Source: Ophiothrix spiculata
Lineage: Eukaryota > Echinodermata > Ophiuroidea > Amphilepidida > Ophiotrichidae
Strand: one strand, 5' to 3'
NCBI GenBank assembly: GCA_000969725.1
Contig: JXSR01S002274.1
Length of the DNA: 49,765 bases
The translations under genes and the position numbers were made by a program. Position 1 is the stretch's first letter, and each line of letters begins with the position of its first letter. The notes below the pieces were generated by a model that saw only the letters and a program-made list of their open reading frames with translations, made no database searches and was not told where the DNA came from. Shown piece after piece: positions 31,360 through 42,259 of the stretch.

Positions 31360-33250
31360 TATAGATACTTCACTTACCCATTAAGTGTTAGGTGAACGTT
31401 GATATTTCATACCGCTGACCTACATACACATTAACACATAGTTCACTTTCAAGCAAGCGTGACTTTAACTAGGGTTGATAGTTTTTATTTTAACTACCCA
31501 CCCAATTGTAGACAAGAATTCTGATATGTGGTTGAAGAGTTATTGAATTTTGCAAAATTGCAAAAATTTTTGGAAGTGAAGAATAAAAAATAACTTTGCA
31601 ATGGAAGGTCGGATTTGTAGATCACCTACTTTCATTTACATTTGACCGTTTGAAAGTATTTTGATAATTATTTAGAAATCGTCTGAAGTGTCTACTTATA
31701 TTTGATAGAATTTCAATATATTGATGATGTTTATGTTTGTGATTTACTTTTTTACTTTACAGATCTCTGTCTTTGTCACTATATGGTATACTCCAGAGGA
31801 GAACTAAGGTAATTTACAAGATTTAACTAACAAATGATTTCGGTTCAATTTTTAAAAACTTTCTACTTTAGAAATCATAGAAATAAAGATGTCAGAAAAT
31901 TGTTAATTAGGACTAGTGCCTTTAAATAAGATGAATTTCATCATCAGTTGTGACTTTATAGAGATCAACAAATTCCAAGCTAGAAAATGTAAAAAAGTAT
32001 TTTTTTTTAAATCAAGGTTTTCTATTTTTCAAATCCACTAGTTTTAGCCAAGAAAGGGGGATATTGTGAGGGCACATGGCATGTGGTGTTCACATTTGGT
32101 TAAGTAAATTTGTTTTGGGTTTATCTAGCAAACCATGGCCTATGCTCATGATATTTGGTAAGTGGGTGGACTTGGGTCAAAGGTTTTCTAGCGGTAGTTA
32201 AGCATAAAATATGCTAATTTTGTACCTAATTTGTATAATTTATACTTAATATGCATAATTTATGCAAGAATTGACAATTGGTTTTATTGTCATATCTATC
32301 ATACCATTAGACTTACCTTTGTCATATTATCTGAGTGGGTGGTCCTAGGTCTTATATAAAGTAATTCCATCATAATATTTGCAATTTAAGTATCTAATTT
32401 GCATGATTTATGCAAACATTGGTTTTATTAGGATGTCTTCTGAAACTAACGACCAGCCTCATGATGTTTAGTGATAATGACAGTAATAAGCATAAAATAT
32501 ACAAAATTATGTACATATCTACTAGGTTATCCATGGTTATACACACTTTCCATTTGATTTTTCAAATATATTGACCCTTTCCTCAAAATAATTATCTGCA
32601 TGTATTGCACATTTGAAAAAGTGCACTAAAATATTTTGGTATTTTTTCCCTAAATGTATGTATTGTTGCTGGATTTACTTTGTGAATGCGCACTCAGAGT
32701 TTTGAGCGTAGACGCAAACACAACCATCAAAATCATCAATGGTTGTTTCATGTTTGAATTTTTTTAATATTTTGACTTTTGAAAAACACCTTATATGTGA
32801 TTGCAAATTTCAAATATGCCATGGCTCACCTTGAAAAGGGGGACTTTGTAATAGAACACATTTAAAGAAACTGATGAAATAGGCAGCAAAAAATAAAGAA
32901 AATGATAGGAATTTCCAATAGATTTTCAGTTGTAAAATTTGATTGTGTGATCAATTTCAACAAGTAAGGCGTCTTTTTAAAGCTTAGAAAAGTGCTGTAA
33001 CAGATGGAATGATAAAATCTAAATTGATGTCATATGCAAAGTCTACCCTTTTGGGGCCTTTTGGGATGATCCATCACATATTTTAAGGTTAGGGTTGGAG
33101 TCGTGGTTAGAATTAAGATTTAGGGTTCTGTCAGGTTATGTTCAGTTTCATAGAGTCAAGTTTTTCATTGACCTAATGTAAATTTTCTCCCAAAACTGTC
33201 ATTGAACCAGAAAACTATCATACACTATATTCTTAGATGTAAAAATCAGT
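31360..33250. other. Longest stretch with little repeat content
   Basis: AT-rich, no MITE or tandem repeat clearly shared with the rest of the window. Two GAGTGGGTGG / AAGTGGGTGG stretches (32160 and 32332) and TAATTTATAC-like repeats suggest an old local duplication. It contains the exon-like segment at 31763. Confidence 0.4.
31763..31808 (+). other. Exon-like 46-bp segment (candidate)
   Basis: A strong polypyrimidine acceptor (TTACTTTTTTACTTTACAG) precedes it and AAG|GTAATT follows. One frame is open throughout (SLSLSLYGILQRRTK); another ends in TAA. It may be a small exon of a gene on the plus strand or chance. No neighbouring coding exon was found to support it. Confidence 0.25.
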
Positions 33251-33267
33251 TTTAAAGCAATATTTAA

Positions 33268-33618
33268 AGCAATATACTATAAGATTTTGATTAAAAATTA
33301 TTTTGAGTAAAAACAGCCTTAAATAAAGGAATGAGACTGTCTTCATGTGATTTCATGTGTATTTTGTCAAAAACTTGTTTTACCACCGAAAAATAGATAA
33401 AGAGCACATGCATGCTTGCGTATACTAATACATGAAGAATTAAATTCGGAATTCCAAATTTAATTCAACAAATGTCCATAACAGAAAAAGTAAGCATATT
33501 TAAGCCAAATCCTTTTTGAGGGTATTAATACCTACCAAAAACAAACCCAATAAGCTTCAAAAATCAAAAGTCATGGGTGACAGGTGGTGCTTCACTTTTA
33601 ACACTTTATAGTATTGCT
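33268..33618. mobile_element. TTAA MITE, family M, copy 2
   Basis: Ends AGCAATATACTATAAG and TTATAGTATTGCT, with TTAA at 33264-33267 and 33619-33622. A partial duplicate of the left tip precedes it. The central palindrome at 33437-33466 has lost perfection (GGAATTCC core). Confidence 0.8.
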
Positions 33619-33622
33619 TTAA

Positions 33623-34350
33623 GTCTAAACAGTTCAAAATGAAGAATCACAAGTATCTTGCACATATGCTTTTTTTTCTCTTAACTTGTTTTGCCATGAA
33701 GAAATAATTCGGGATCCTGAATTTAATTCAACAAATGACCATAACACAAAAATATGCAACTATAAGGTAAATTCTTTGGAGGCTTTTTTTGAGGTGCATT
33801 GGACAAAATTTCAAAAAATAATTTTTTTCTGCAAATGATTTACACATTGTATGTTCTATAATAGCAGCCATCTACCAAATATTGTGAAAATTTTCATCAC
33901 AACCTTCAGAAAAGTTAGTAAACTTGATTTTGGTTTTGCTTGGCGATTTTGGGAATGAGGCTATTCTTTAAAACTATGTATTGATGCTAGAAGTCAGGAT
34001 AGAGGTTAAGTTTTATTTGTAAAACATTGTTTTACATCATTAGTTGCAGATAAATGAAAGAAAATTCAATTTTGCATTGGATTTGCTAATAAAGCCAGTT
34101 TTAAGATTTCAACTCTAGAGGGCAGTATTTATCGTTGTCGCCAACATTGAATAATAATGAAAGAAAATATAAATGCTCCTGCTATTTCCACGAACACTTC
34201 AAATGATGCAAAAATCTCAAAATATATTGAAAAAAATTTTGGGGATGATGTTGATCTTGTCCAATGCCCCTTTAATAACTATTTATTAAAAACACACCCA
34301 CTCATCCAAGAAATCTGGGCAATCTTTTTGTAAGATCTTATAGTATTGCT
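33623..34350. mobile_element. Longer M-related element, left end not found
   Basis: Ends with GATCTTATAGTATTGCT followed by TTAA (34351-34354), and contains half of the M palindrome with its flank near 33706-33740. The right 330 bp (from TTTACATCATTAGTTGCAG) are repeated at about 46410-46750. It may be the longer form from which M MITEs derive, but it holds no transposase frame. Confidence 0.55.
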
Positions 34351-34619
34351 TTAAGTAAGCTCTTAAAGATTTGAAATTAATATTTATTCCAGGTAAATTT
34401 GCAAAGAACACTTTAATAATTGTTTCAATTTAAAATTACAACTTATGAGTAACATGCACACACATAATGAAATTTTGAAATAAAGTAAAACTATGATTTT
34501 ATAGACATTCCAAGTGAGTTGAGTGTGTATCAAGTATGTTTATAAAAAATTCAAATAAATTGAAAAAGGATCATTTGATGATAGATAGTGAACCTGTCAG
34601 GCTGCAAGTTGTTATTATG

Positions 34620-35228
34620 AAATAATTATAGAATCTTGAAAACAACCCCTTGAGGAGGGAGCTCTGCCATCTCTCTTGCATGTTGTTATGAGTGGCAAGT
34701 ATTTTTAGTTACACGCGTTCTCTATCGGTTGATGTACTCTCTCATTATAGTTGTGAGTTTGCCTTACATGTCCCATCATCCACACTAGCCTAGCCTAGCT
34801 CAGCTCTGGCATGCACTTATGTAGACATCTGTCAGTCGCGTGGACACTTTACCTTACCACCTGAGAGCCTTGAGAGTTTCTGCTTGTGTGTGAAATTGAG
34901 CTTGTTAAAGTTTTAAGAATTGACGATTAGGATTCTTGGCACGTGGAGGATGTCTTGCCGTTCATATTTGCATTAGCTGCAAAACACTTGTCGACTTAAC
35001 ACATGAGATTTTGACTTGAGCTATGTAATCGGTGGAACTGACAAACTCGATTGCGGGATCATAACGTTACATTTACTAAGGGATATGTACTCTTGTGTGG
35101 ATATTGATAAGAAAGGATAGACTTATTTAGTACATGTGGTTGGACGGAAAACACAATTTGAATTGATTGTGACACTTTAATTGTACGGTACTTCAACAGT
35201 GACTACATTCTGGAGGATATATTAAAAG
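34620..35228 (+). other. Candidate non-coding exon or promoter segment, copy A
   Basis: This core is richer in GC than the surroundings, has no transposon ends, contains CTAGCCTAGCCTAGCTCAGC near 34789, and ends in ATTAAAAG|GTTTGTAAAT, a plausible splice donor. It is kept very similar in copy B. No long reading frame runs through it, so a 5' untranslated exon is a possibility. Its function is not established. Confidence 0.3.
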
Positions 35229-35824
35229 GTTTGTAAATTAATAAGAAAGTATATGGATTTTTAGGAATGATAATAGAAAGTAAGCAAGGGATTTATATGC
35301 TTTATTTTTGACTTATCATTCTTGAATGTCATGTAAAAGAAGAAAGTGCATTTCGATTTACACATCCAGAAAATGTGCATTTGGGATATAAATAGTGTAT
35401 GGTTAAAAGCATATCGCAGACTATCTGTAGGTGTGCTGGGCCATACAGGGAGATTCAGTGAGTGATATGGGAGGGGTACGGGAAGGGGGTAAAATGTCGT
35501 CGGGTGATGCGATGTGGTTAGATGCAAATTAAATGTGAGGTTTTTTGCTTCAGCTGTTGTGTGATGGAGATGGAAGGGTGTTTCTGTTGTGAAAATGTTT
35601 AAATTTAGATTTACAATGTTGAAATCTGAGAAGGGATGGTAAACATGTGAGGGTGTTGAGGTGTGTTTATAAACAAGTCTTGGTGTGTTTGTATTAAAAT
35701 GTTGGATTTTGATAACAAATATTTTTATTTGTAGGGCAGGTTTACAAATACTTTTGGTGAGTTATAGGTGTTGAGTTTGGTTTAGATAGGGGGTGTTGGA
35801 ATTTAATAGAAGAATGTGCTTTAG

Positions 35825-35999
35825 GGGCGCACCATTTGATTTTCAGGGGGGCATGGAAGTTGGGGTCGAGTCAATTTTTTTTTCGGCGGCCAGATTTTAT
35901 TTTTTGCCGCCTTTGCAGCAAAAGTTTTTTATTGCATGTTTTTCTTTACCCTGAAGTAGTTGGGTTATTTGTTTTTTCTTGCTCATCTTTGTGTAAAGT
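35825..35999. mobile_element. Half MITE, GGGCGCACCATTTGATT family
   Basis: The left arm after TTAG (35821-35824) matches the complete element at 48846-49057. The right arm is missing here and the sequence passes directly into TATTTGAAATTGTCATC, so the deletion occurred in this copy. Confidence 0.6.
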
Positions 36000-36118
36000 C
36001 TATTTGAAATTGTCATCATTGTCCAGGTGGCACCAGAGTTTGGTTTGGGTAATCGTGGTCAGCGTGGGGCACCAAAACATGGGCTGATCTAAAGAATAGC
36101 CGAAGAGGTGCTAAAAGG

Positions 36119-36299
36119 CAGGGTGTGATTTTTCTGATTTTAGGATTTTTGTGTAGCTTTCAGGATTTTTTTGTTCAAAATTTCTGCAATTTTATTTGTT
36201 TTCAGCCCAATCTGGGTCATACTTGACCCATTTTATGGTGGTTTTTCAGGATTTTTCACAGAAGCAGGGATTTTTTCCAAAAGGCCAATCACACCCCTG
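36119..36299. mobile_element. 181-bp insertion with 6-bp duplication
   Basis: Ends CAGGGTGTGATT and AATCACACCCCTG are inverted. Flanks are AAAAGG (36113-36118) and AAAAGA (36300-36305). Copy B reads GCTAAAAGGGGTCTTAG without it, the empty site. It therefore arrived after the segmental duplication, or was lost from copy B. No coding. Confidence 0.85.
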
Positions 36300-36355
36300 A
36301 AAAGAGGTCTTAGTGGCAAGATATCTGTATCCTGCCTATAAGTGACCCGCAGTGC

Positions 36356-36445
36356 CAAAAGGATGCAGTTGTCGGCATCTACATGCTGCTCATTGTAGGA
36401 GATATACAATGGCTACATGTAGGAGAGGACAACTGCATCCTTTTG
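36356..36445. ncRNA. Pre-miRNA-like hairpin (candidate)
   Basis: CAAAAGGATGCAGTTGTC (36356-36373) pairs perfectly with GACAACTGCATCCTTTTG (36428-36445). Further in, CTACATG pairs with CATGTAG and CATTG with CAATG, leaving a loop of about 11 bases. The total of about 90 nt is in the range of an animal miRNA precursor. Copy B keeps the fold with a 2-base insertion and one change in the stem. It could equally be a small palindromic repeat. Confidence 0.35.
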
Positions 36446-36605
36446 CCGTGGTGGCCCACATGACAGTGAATGGCTAAATGGGATAGTTATATTTGAATGA
36501 TGTTTGTACATATGCACAATGAATTATGTTTTTTAAAGTATTTCGAAATTTTCACCTTGGAGATGCATGTTAATTTAGTGTCACTCTAGGTTAAAATAGT
36601 ATTTA

Positions 36606-36626
36606 TAACCCACCCCCCCCCCCCCC
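36606..36626. repeat. Poly-C tract
   Basis: About 15-18 C following TATTTATAACCCA. The same tract ends the window in copy B (49753-49765). Confidence 0.9.
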
Positions 36627-37071
36627 GGTGGCATAGTCGAAGGAAACATTTGAATATCATACGATAATAAATGAAGCTTCAATAATTCTTGCATCATTAT
36701 AGGGATAAGAAGATGGGGCACTCTAGGATAGTGCATACTTTACCTATAGAATATCTCTAGGTTTCATTTCATATGTTTTGACTGAGATTGTGGTTTGATT
36801 GTAGCATTGTAATGAGGTAGTGTCAGGTACAGGTTGCATATAGAGTTACATAAGATCCATATGATTGATACCGTCGTTAACTCAACGTGTTGGTTGATTC
36901 TTGTGGTCTGACTGAGTAAGTGTCAGGTATAGGTTGTTTCTTACAAGTTATGTAACATTTGTAACCATTTAAGGCCCTCAAGACAGGATTTCCAGTTTAG
37001 CGTAACTATTTTTTCGCTAAATGATGCAACTTTTTCATTATTCTTTATTTAGGCAAATTTCATTTCACGAT

Positions 37072-37508
37072 ATTCAATTCAATTCAAGCTTTATTTCCAT
37101 TAAAAACAAATTACAGGAATACAGTAAAGTACAAACACAATTAAAGAAGGCATATGGAGGAGTAGACTGGGAGGCCAAAAAGGCCTGTAATGTAGTCTAC
37201 CCCTTTTAAAATATATAAAAACTGAAAAAACACCATTGTTACCTATACCAAAAAAGACAGGACAATGACGTCGACGGGCTCAAAAAACAAACAATGAGAG
37301 GAGCAAGATATAATTACTAATAGATTTCAATAGTGTAAATTTATTCATACTTTTTAATGTCAGAATGTTTAAGTGTATTGCGAAAATGTTTAACAGTTTT
37401 TGTTTCTTTTAACGAACAAATTCCTTGGTCGGAGAAAGATTTTTTGTTTTTGTCACTTATTGTAAGAAAATTACTATTGGCAAATAATGGACCACCATAA
37501 ATCAACAT
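37072..37508 (-). mobile_element. LINE-like 3' end with short terminal frame
   Basis: On the minus strand an AATAAAGCTTGAATTGAATT tail sits at about 37073-37095, typical in form of non-LTR element 3' ends in invertebrate deuterostomes (from general knowledge). Upstream a 55-codon frame (37341-37508) runs to a stop and contains LKETKTVKHFRNTLKHSDI. Its family is not recognised. A 60-codon plus-strand frame at 37021 is accidental. Confidence 0.45.
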
Positions 37509-37509
37509 C

Positions 37510-38108
37510 TACATTTACTTTATAAGGCTACAGGGCAGAAATGCTGTTACCATAACACTTTGAGATCATATGCTCAATTTAGATGTTTAAATGTAATAAA
37601 TCAACATAAAGGACAGAAAAGAACAATCTAGGTAAATGATGAATTTTTCAAGATTCTTGGAAACTAAACACGGTGGCAATTTCATAACGTTTTCGGGTGA
37701 GGGTAAACTGAAAATCAAGTGTCAAGGGCCTAAACTATAATTTGCCACAATACTTCTTACGATTGACTACCAACAGCATAGTTTTGTATGAATTTTCAAC
37801 GGTAGCTGTTTTGTAAAACAGTCTTTAGACTGTTAGAACAAAATGAGTCAAAAAATGTTCATACACCATTGGCAAATTTGTCATATACTATATTTTAAAA
37901 CCAAGGTTGCATAAATGTAGAATACAGATTTCATTTGTACAAGATTAGAGTCAGGTGTCGTTGAATTCTTGTGACGCTACTAAAGTATCAGATGACTTAG
38001 CATATAACATTGAATAACAGTTTCTTACAATTGATTTTTTCGTTGGTTTTGAATTACAATAAGATTTCATATTTAAAAACAATGTAAGTGAGATGCAATT
38101 GATGTATA
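37510..38108. other. Spacer, nothing recognised
   Basis: AT-rich sequence with small local inverted words (for example GTTTTGTAAAACAG near 37808). No gene or repeat shared with the rest of the window. Confidence 0.4.
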
Positions 38109-38110
38109 TA

Positions 38111-39140
38111 CATGGTGTCCAAAAATTTACTGCACATTTTTAAATGTTAATAACTTTAAAACCGAGATTCGTATTGCAACTCTGGACATATGTATTGATA
38201 GAGGAGACTTAAAATTGTTTTGGTACCAAACATTATGAAATCAGTAACCGTCTAAGATAGTACGATGGTCTGAAAGTTCAAAGTGGTTGAGCCACTGTAC
38301 CATCCAGTGTTTAAACTCTTCTGTCACTTCACCATTACGACATGATACTCGGGCATGATACCTCATATAGCTAAACAGTTTCGAATGGCTTTATCAATTG
38401 ACATTTTCATGAAGAATCATATCGCTTGAGACAAACAAACCCTGGCCCTTTCACTTTCATGATTTAAGTCAGCCCAATTACTTTCTTTTGGGTCATCTGA
38501 AGGACAGTGCATCTCAACATCAATTCCTGACCTGAAACAGAACATTGCCAGTGAAATCTGGAAGATTAGGAAGAACACATGCACAGATGTCCAGAACTTT
38601 GTCTTTAGAGATAGAGAATGTTGAAATCTGCAAGGGAGTCCATTCAGAACATATTCTGATATACTAGGCAGCTTGATCTTGATTAAAAGAAGGTAATTTA
38701 GAATGTCTCTCTGAGTGTAATGTTGAATGTTTGTTAAGGGGTAATGCTGTTGTGCGCCATTTAAAGATAAGCATAATGCTTGAGTTACACTTTGACAAAT
38801 GAAAGTCATCTAAATGAGCAAAACCACAATCAAACATCTTCGTATTGTAAAAGCCGTTTCACTGCCTAGTTCATTAAAATATTCATGAATGATTCACCCG
38901 TCTTCAAACATTGATCCTCCCCTACATGTATCACATTCCGTCTCAGTATGGAAATGCGCTTTTAATGTTTGACGTAATTTACGTTGCAATTGATTTTCAA
39001 AAAAGTTAATGGCATCATATTTGGTACCAAAATAATTCTACAAGTCTCCTCCATCAATACATATGTCTATAGTTGCCATGGGGACCCTGGTTTTATAGTT
39101 TTAAGCATTTAAAAATGGGCAGGTAATTTTTGACACCCTG
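38111..39140. mobile_element. TA-target transposon, 1.03 kb, with decayed interior
   Basis: TA at 38109-38110 and 39141-39142. Ends CATGGTGTCCAAAAATTTAC and GTAATTTTTGACACCCTG are inverted; the arms are about 130 bp and share the TTGGTACCAAA block. The start and target resemble the family at 917 and 40496 but the arms are different sequence. This fits a Tc1/mariner/IS630-type element. Confidence 0.8.
38259..38809 (-). pseudogene. Possible transposase remnant inside TA element
   Basis: A 130-codon minus-strand frame (38417-38809) occupies the middle. A second frame near 38270-38400 reads YMRYHARVSCRNGEVTEEF, and a third just upstream reads IDKAIRNCLA. Their order and spacing recall the C-terminal end of Tc1/mariner-type transposases, with frame shifts between. 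No DDE residues could be assigned, so the identity rests mainly on position inside the element. Confidence 0.35.
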
Positions 39141-39330
39141 TACATGCGTATTGATGTTTACATTCAGCTTGTGTTTTTGATCTTGGGTCCAAAAGTCAAA
39201 ATCGAGCTATTGATATTTGTTGACAGTTTGTTTAATCCTTTGTAATATGGTACAAAATTTGTGTCAATGTGAATTTTGGTTCAAAATTTAGAAAAAAAAC
39301 CCATAACAACCAAGATCAGACTATGGCAAT

Positions 39331-39645
39331 TGCATTTTGAAGACCTTGAGGGTATACATCATATATTGTCTCGATTCTTGTCATTTGATTGGTAAATGGG
39401 TGCTCATCTTTTTAGCTTTTTTTCCCCCTCATTTTTATTAAAGGTGTGTGATCCTATAATGGCATATGTATAATTAACTTGTATTTTGAAGACCTTTAGG
39501 GTATACATCTTATATTGTCTCATACAAAGATTCTTGTCATTTGATTGGTAAATGGGTGCTCATCTTTTTTAGCTATTTTTTTCCTCATTTTTATTAATGG
39601 GGTATAATCCCATCATGAAAAGTGTATAATTTACTTTTATTACTG
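39331..39645 (+). repeat. Tandem duplication, 149-bp period
   Basis: ATTTTGAAGACCTT begins units at 39334 and 39483. Both share TTGTCATTTGATTGGTAAAT and GGGTGCTCATCTTTTT. Confidence 0.85.
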
Positions 39646-39964
39646 ATCTTACCATTCATTATATGTAAACCATCATAATTATATAATAATCAACAATTTT
39701 ATTATTATTTGGGTCCATACATGTTTTTGATAAGCCATTTCAATCATTCTACTTAAACTTGAAGCAAAGAAAGCTCATTTCTTTTTCAACTAGACCAAAC
39801 TTATACCTGATATGAGTTATTTCTTAACAAGTATCGGCATTTGCCTCATTTTGTTGTCAGATTACAATGTCGATCACATCGTGCTTTGACAGACTGCATT
39901 CACCTGCGCTAGACTAGACGTAACTTGTAGTACTGCAATGTTCACACCATCATAGGCTTGATGA

Positions 39965-40184
39965 AGAGAAGATATCGTGTGTATCCCATCATACATTGCT
40001 TCCTATGGGAAATTTTGTACAGGAAGTCATGTGAGTAGTTAGTGATGAAATATGTCCAAAATGCAAGATTATAACAATTGGCTTTGATTTATGGACATTT
40101 CATCACTAACTACTCACATGATTTCCTATACAAACAATCCTGCAGGAAGCAATGCATGATGGGATACAAACCATATTTTCTCTT
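39965..40184. mobile_element. Fold-back MITE with 90-bp arms
   Basis: AGAGAAGATATCGTGTGTAT on the left and ATACAAACCATATTTTCTCT on the right, with the arms continuing through ACTAACTACTCACATGA-type sequence up to a loop of about 40 bases near 40075. No target duplication could be fixed and there is no coding. It would form a long hairpin if transcribed. Confidence 0.8.
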
Positions 40185-40351
40185 GGTTTGATACAGGGGT
40201 ACTGGGAGAATGGAAGGTAGAGAGCTTTATCAAGGCCAAATTAGGCTTCATCATTTTGTATACATTTCAATCAGATTTTTTTTCATGAGGGTAATTTTTC
40301 ATTCAGAATGAACAATTTCATTCTAAATTTTTCCAAAAACTTTTACCATCA

Positions 40352-40780
40352 GGGTGAAAACATAGTCGGCCTTCAAACAAAATTTGGTTGTAACGTCAAA
40401 ATGATGATTGACTTCAAATAAAATAACTTCAACGTCGAGTTGAGACCAAATAAAATTTCGCGCTAAATTGCAAATGTGTTGAATTGCCATATATACAGGG
40501 TGTCCCTTAAAAAAGGAAACCGAGATTTGCGCCCTCTGTTCTTGGAAACCGTTGAATGATTTGGAGTACTGTTTTGCTAGATTAATGCACCAGAAAGTCC
40601 TCTTTACAACAATACCAAATATTCCTACCTTGTTAACCTGGTTTTTTAAGGGACACCTTGTATTGCCTCAAATGTTTGTTACCAGTTTATACTTTAAATT
40701 CGATCGCAAATATTTGGTGACGTCACGACCAAATGTTTGGTAGCAAAAATTTTGTTTGAAGGCCAACTATGGTTTGGCCC
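40352..40780. mobile_element. CRE-bearing MITE, copy d, containing a nested MITE
   Basis: TCA at 40349-40351 and 40781-40783. Ends GGGTGAAAACATAGTCGG and CCAACTATGGTTTGGCCC. The right GGTGACGTCACGACC is intact; the left has become TAACGTCA. It is interrupted at 40496-40660 by the CAGGGTGTCC MITE. Confidence 0.85.
40496..40660. mobile_element. CAGGGTGTCC MITE nested in the CRE MITE
   Basis: TA on both sides (40494-40495 and 40661-40662). Ends CAGGGTGTCCCTTAAAAAA and TTTTTTAAGGGACACCTTG differ at one place. Its inner 120 bp are nearly the same as 940-1065, so it is a short derivative of the element at 917. In copy b the host reads TTGCCATATACATTGCCTC, close to an empty site. Confidence 0.9.
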
Positions 40781-40990
40781 TCACACTTAATGTTTATATG
40801 GTAAAAATATGTTTCACATCATTACACATTTTCAAGTAAATGTACACTTGGTCTATTGTATATTCATATAAAAGGTAAAACTGTTATACCAAGTTCATCT
40901 GTTATGTGCCCCCATACCATTGTTGAAGAGGTAATTCTTTCATAACTCAAAATTATACATGTAAGAAAATAATAATGATATCTGCTTTTT

Positions 40991-41390
40991 AGCGATTTTC
41001 ATTTTGGATCAATTTCAATTCAATTCGATCATAGATCCTGTTGATCAAACCGCTTATGATCATGACCAATTCAGTTCATTTAGCAAGTGCTTTTTTCATA
41101 GCACATCCTATCGGTACTGAGATTTTAATAATTAACCCTTTTGGGTGGACCAGACAATGATGGAATTATTATCGAGTGACAGTTATAGCGATTTTCACTT
41201 TGGATCAATTTCAATTCAATTCAATTCGATCATAGGTCCTATCGATCAAACCATTTATGATCACAACCAATTCAGTTCATTTAGCAAATGCGATCGATTT
41301 CAGAGCACATCCTATCGGTACTGAGATTTTAATAATTAACCCTTTTGGGTGGACCAGACAATGATGGAATTATTATCAAGTGACAGTTAA
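40991..41390 (+). repeat. Tandem duplication, 196-bp period
   Basis: AGCGATTTTCATTTTGGATC begins units at 40991 and 41187. Both end in TAACCCTTTTGGGTGGACCA and AATGATGGAATTATTATC. They differ by about 10 bases and a small ATTCA length change. Confidence 0.85.
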
Positions 41391-41545
41391 AGATGCAGGA
41401 GGAAGACTGGGGTGCTGGAGATTCTCCAGTGGAGAAGAACCTGTGGAAGAGAGCATGGGCTGAAAACCAAATGCACATGTAGAGCTAGGACCGGGAATCG
41501 AACCTGGGACTCAATGGTGCAAAGCAAGGGAATTACCATCATATC
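41391..41545 (-). mobile_element. tRNA-derived SINE remnant
   Basis: On the minus strand GGTTCGATTCCCGG (box B at 41494-41504) lies in a tRNA-like 3' half, GCACCATTGAGTCCCAGG, with a non-tRNA body continuing through ATGTGCATTTGGTTTTCAGC to the TCTTCCTCC stretch near 41400. A clear box A could not be found, so it is not a functional tRNA gene. Confidence 0.6.
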
Positions 41546-41730
41546 AACATCATAATTTGTGGATAGTAATTAAATAGGCAACTTTTTAAAATATTTTAAT
41601 CAAATTGTATATTTTTTTTCTACTTAGAATTTGGTTTTTAGAAGCTTACCTTTACATTATAATTACATAAATAAAATGACATCTTTTATTATTCATATTA
41701 ATCTGCTTTGTACTGAATAAGAAAAATGAT

Positions 41731-42255
41731 TTGTAGTTGTCGGACTACCTTGTCACCAAAATGACTTTTTATTGGCCTTTCTACATTTTAAGGCTTTACT
41801 CTATCATTTTATCTGCCAGACTATATATCAACACAATTATACCCTCTTATATCTGGTTTCAGTTTTCTAGAATGCATGTATTGTACTCCATTAATTTTTG
41901 ATCACTTTGCAGTTAGCAGTTAGAATAGACAGCTCACGATATAACAAGTTTTACAAAGTTAGTACACCCATCTTAAGGAGTATTGTAATATATAAAATTA
42001 ATTTGTAGTTGTTGGACTACCTTGTCACTGAGATGACTATTTATTGGCCTTTCTACATTTTAAGGCTTTAATCTATCATTTTATCTGCCAGACTATATAT
42101 CAACACAATTATACCATCTCATATCTGGTTTCAGTTTTCTAGAATGCATGTATTATACTCCATAATTTTTGATCACTTTGCAGTCAGAATAGACAGCTCA
42201 CAAAATAACAAGTTTTACAAACTTAGCGCACCCATCTGTAGGAGTATCGTAATAT
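41731..42255 (+). repeat. Tandem duplication, 272-bp period
   Basis: TTGTAGTTGTCGGACTACC at 41731 and TTGTAGTTGTTGGACTACC at 42003. They share CTTTCTACATTTTAAGGC and CAGTTTTCTAGAATGCATG. A third, more diverged copy is at about 43340-43540. Confidence 0.85.
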
Positions 42256-42259
42256 TTTG

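Larger units (their letters stand above)
34355..36626 (+). repeat. Segmental duplication, copy A
   Basis: From TTTAAGTAAGCTCTTAAAG to the poly-C tract at 36609, this matches 47111-49765 in the same orientation. By eye it is 95% or better outside indels, and about 97-98% in 34620-35230. Differences include the element 36119-36299 present only here, and three insertions present only in copy B. The copies lie about 12.8 kb apart. Confidence 0.85.

Noticed and set aside
38417-38809. 130-codon minus-strand frame as a gene
   Set aside because: It lies inside a TA-flanked element, has no start context, intron signals or known domain, and neighbouring frames carry the more transposase-like words. 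Treated as transposon debris.
41480-41545. Functional tRNA gene
   Set aside because: Box B is good but no box A, acceptor stem or anticodon arm could be assembled. It fits a SINE remnant.
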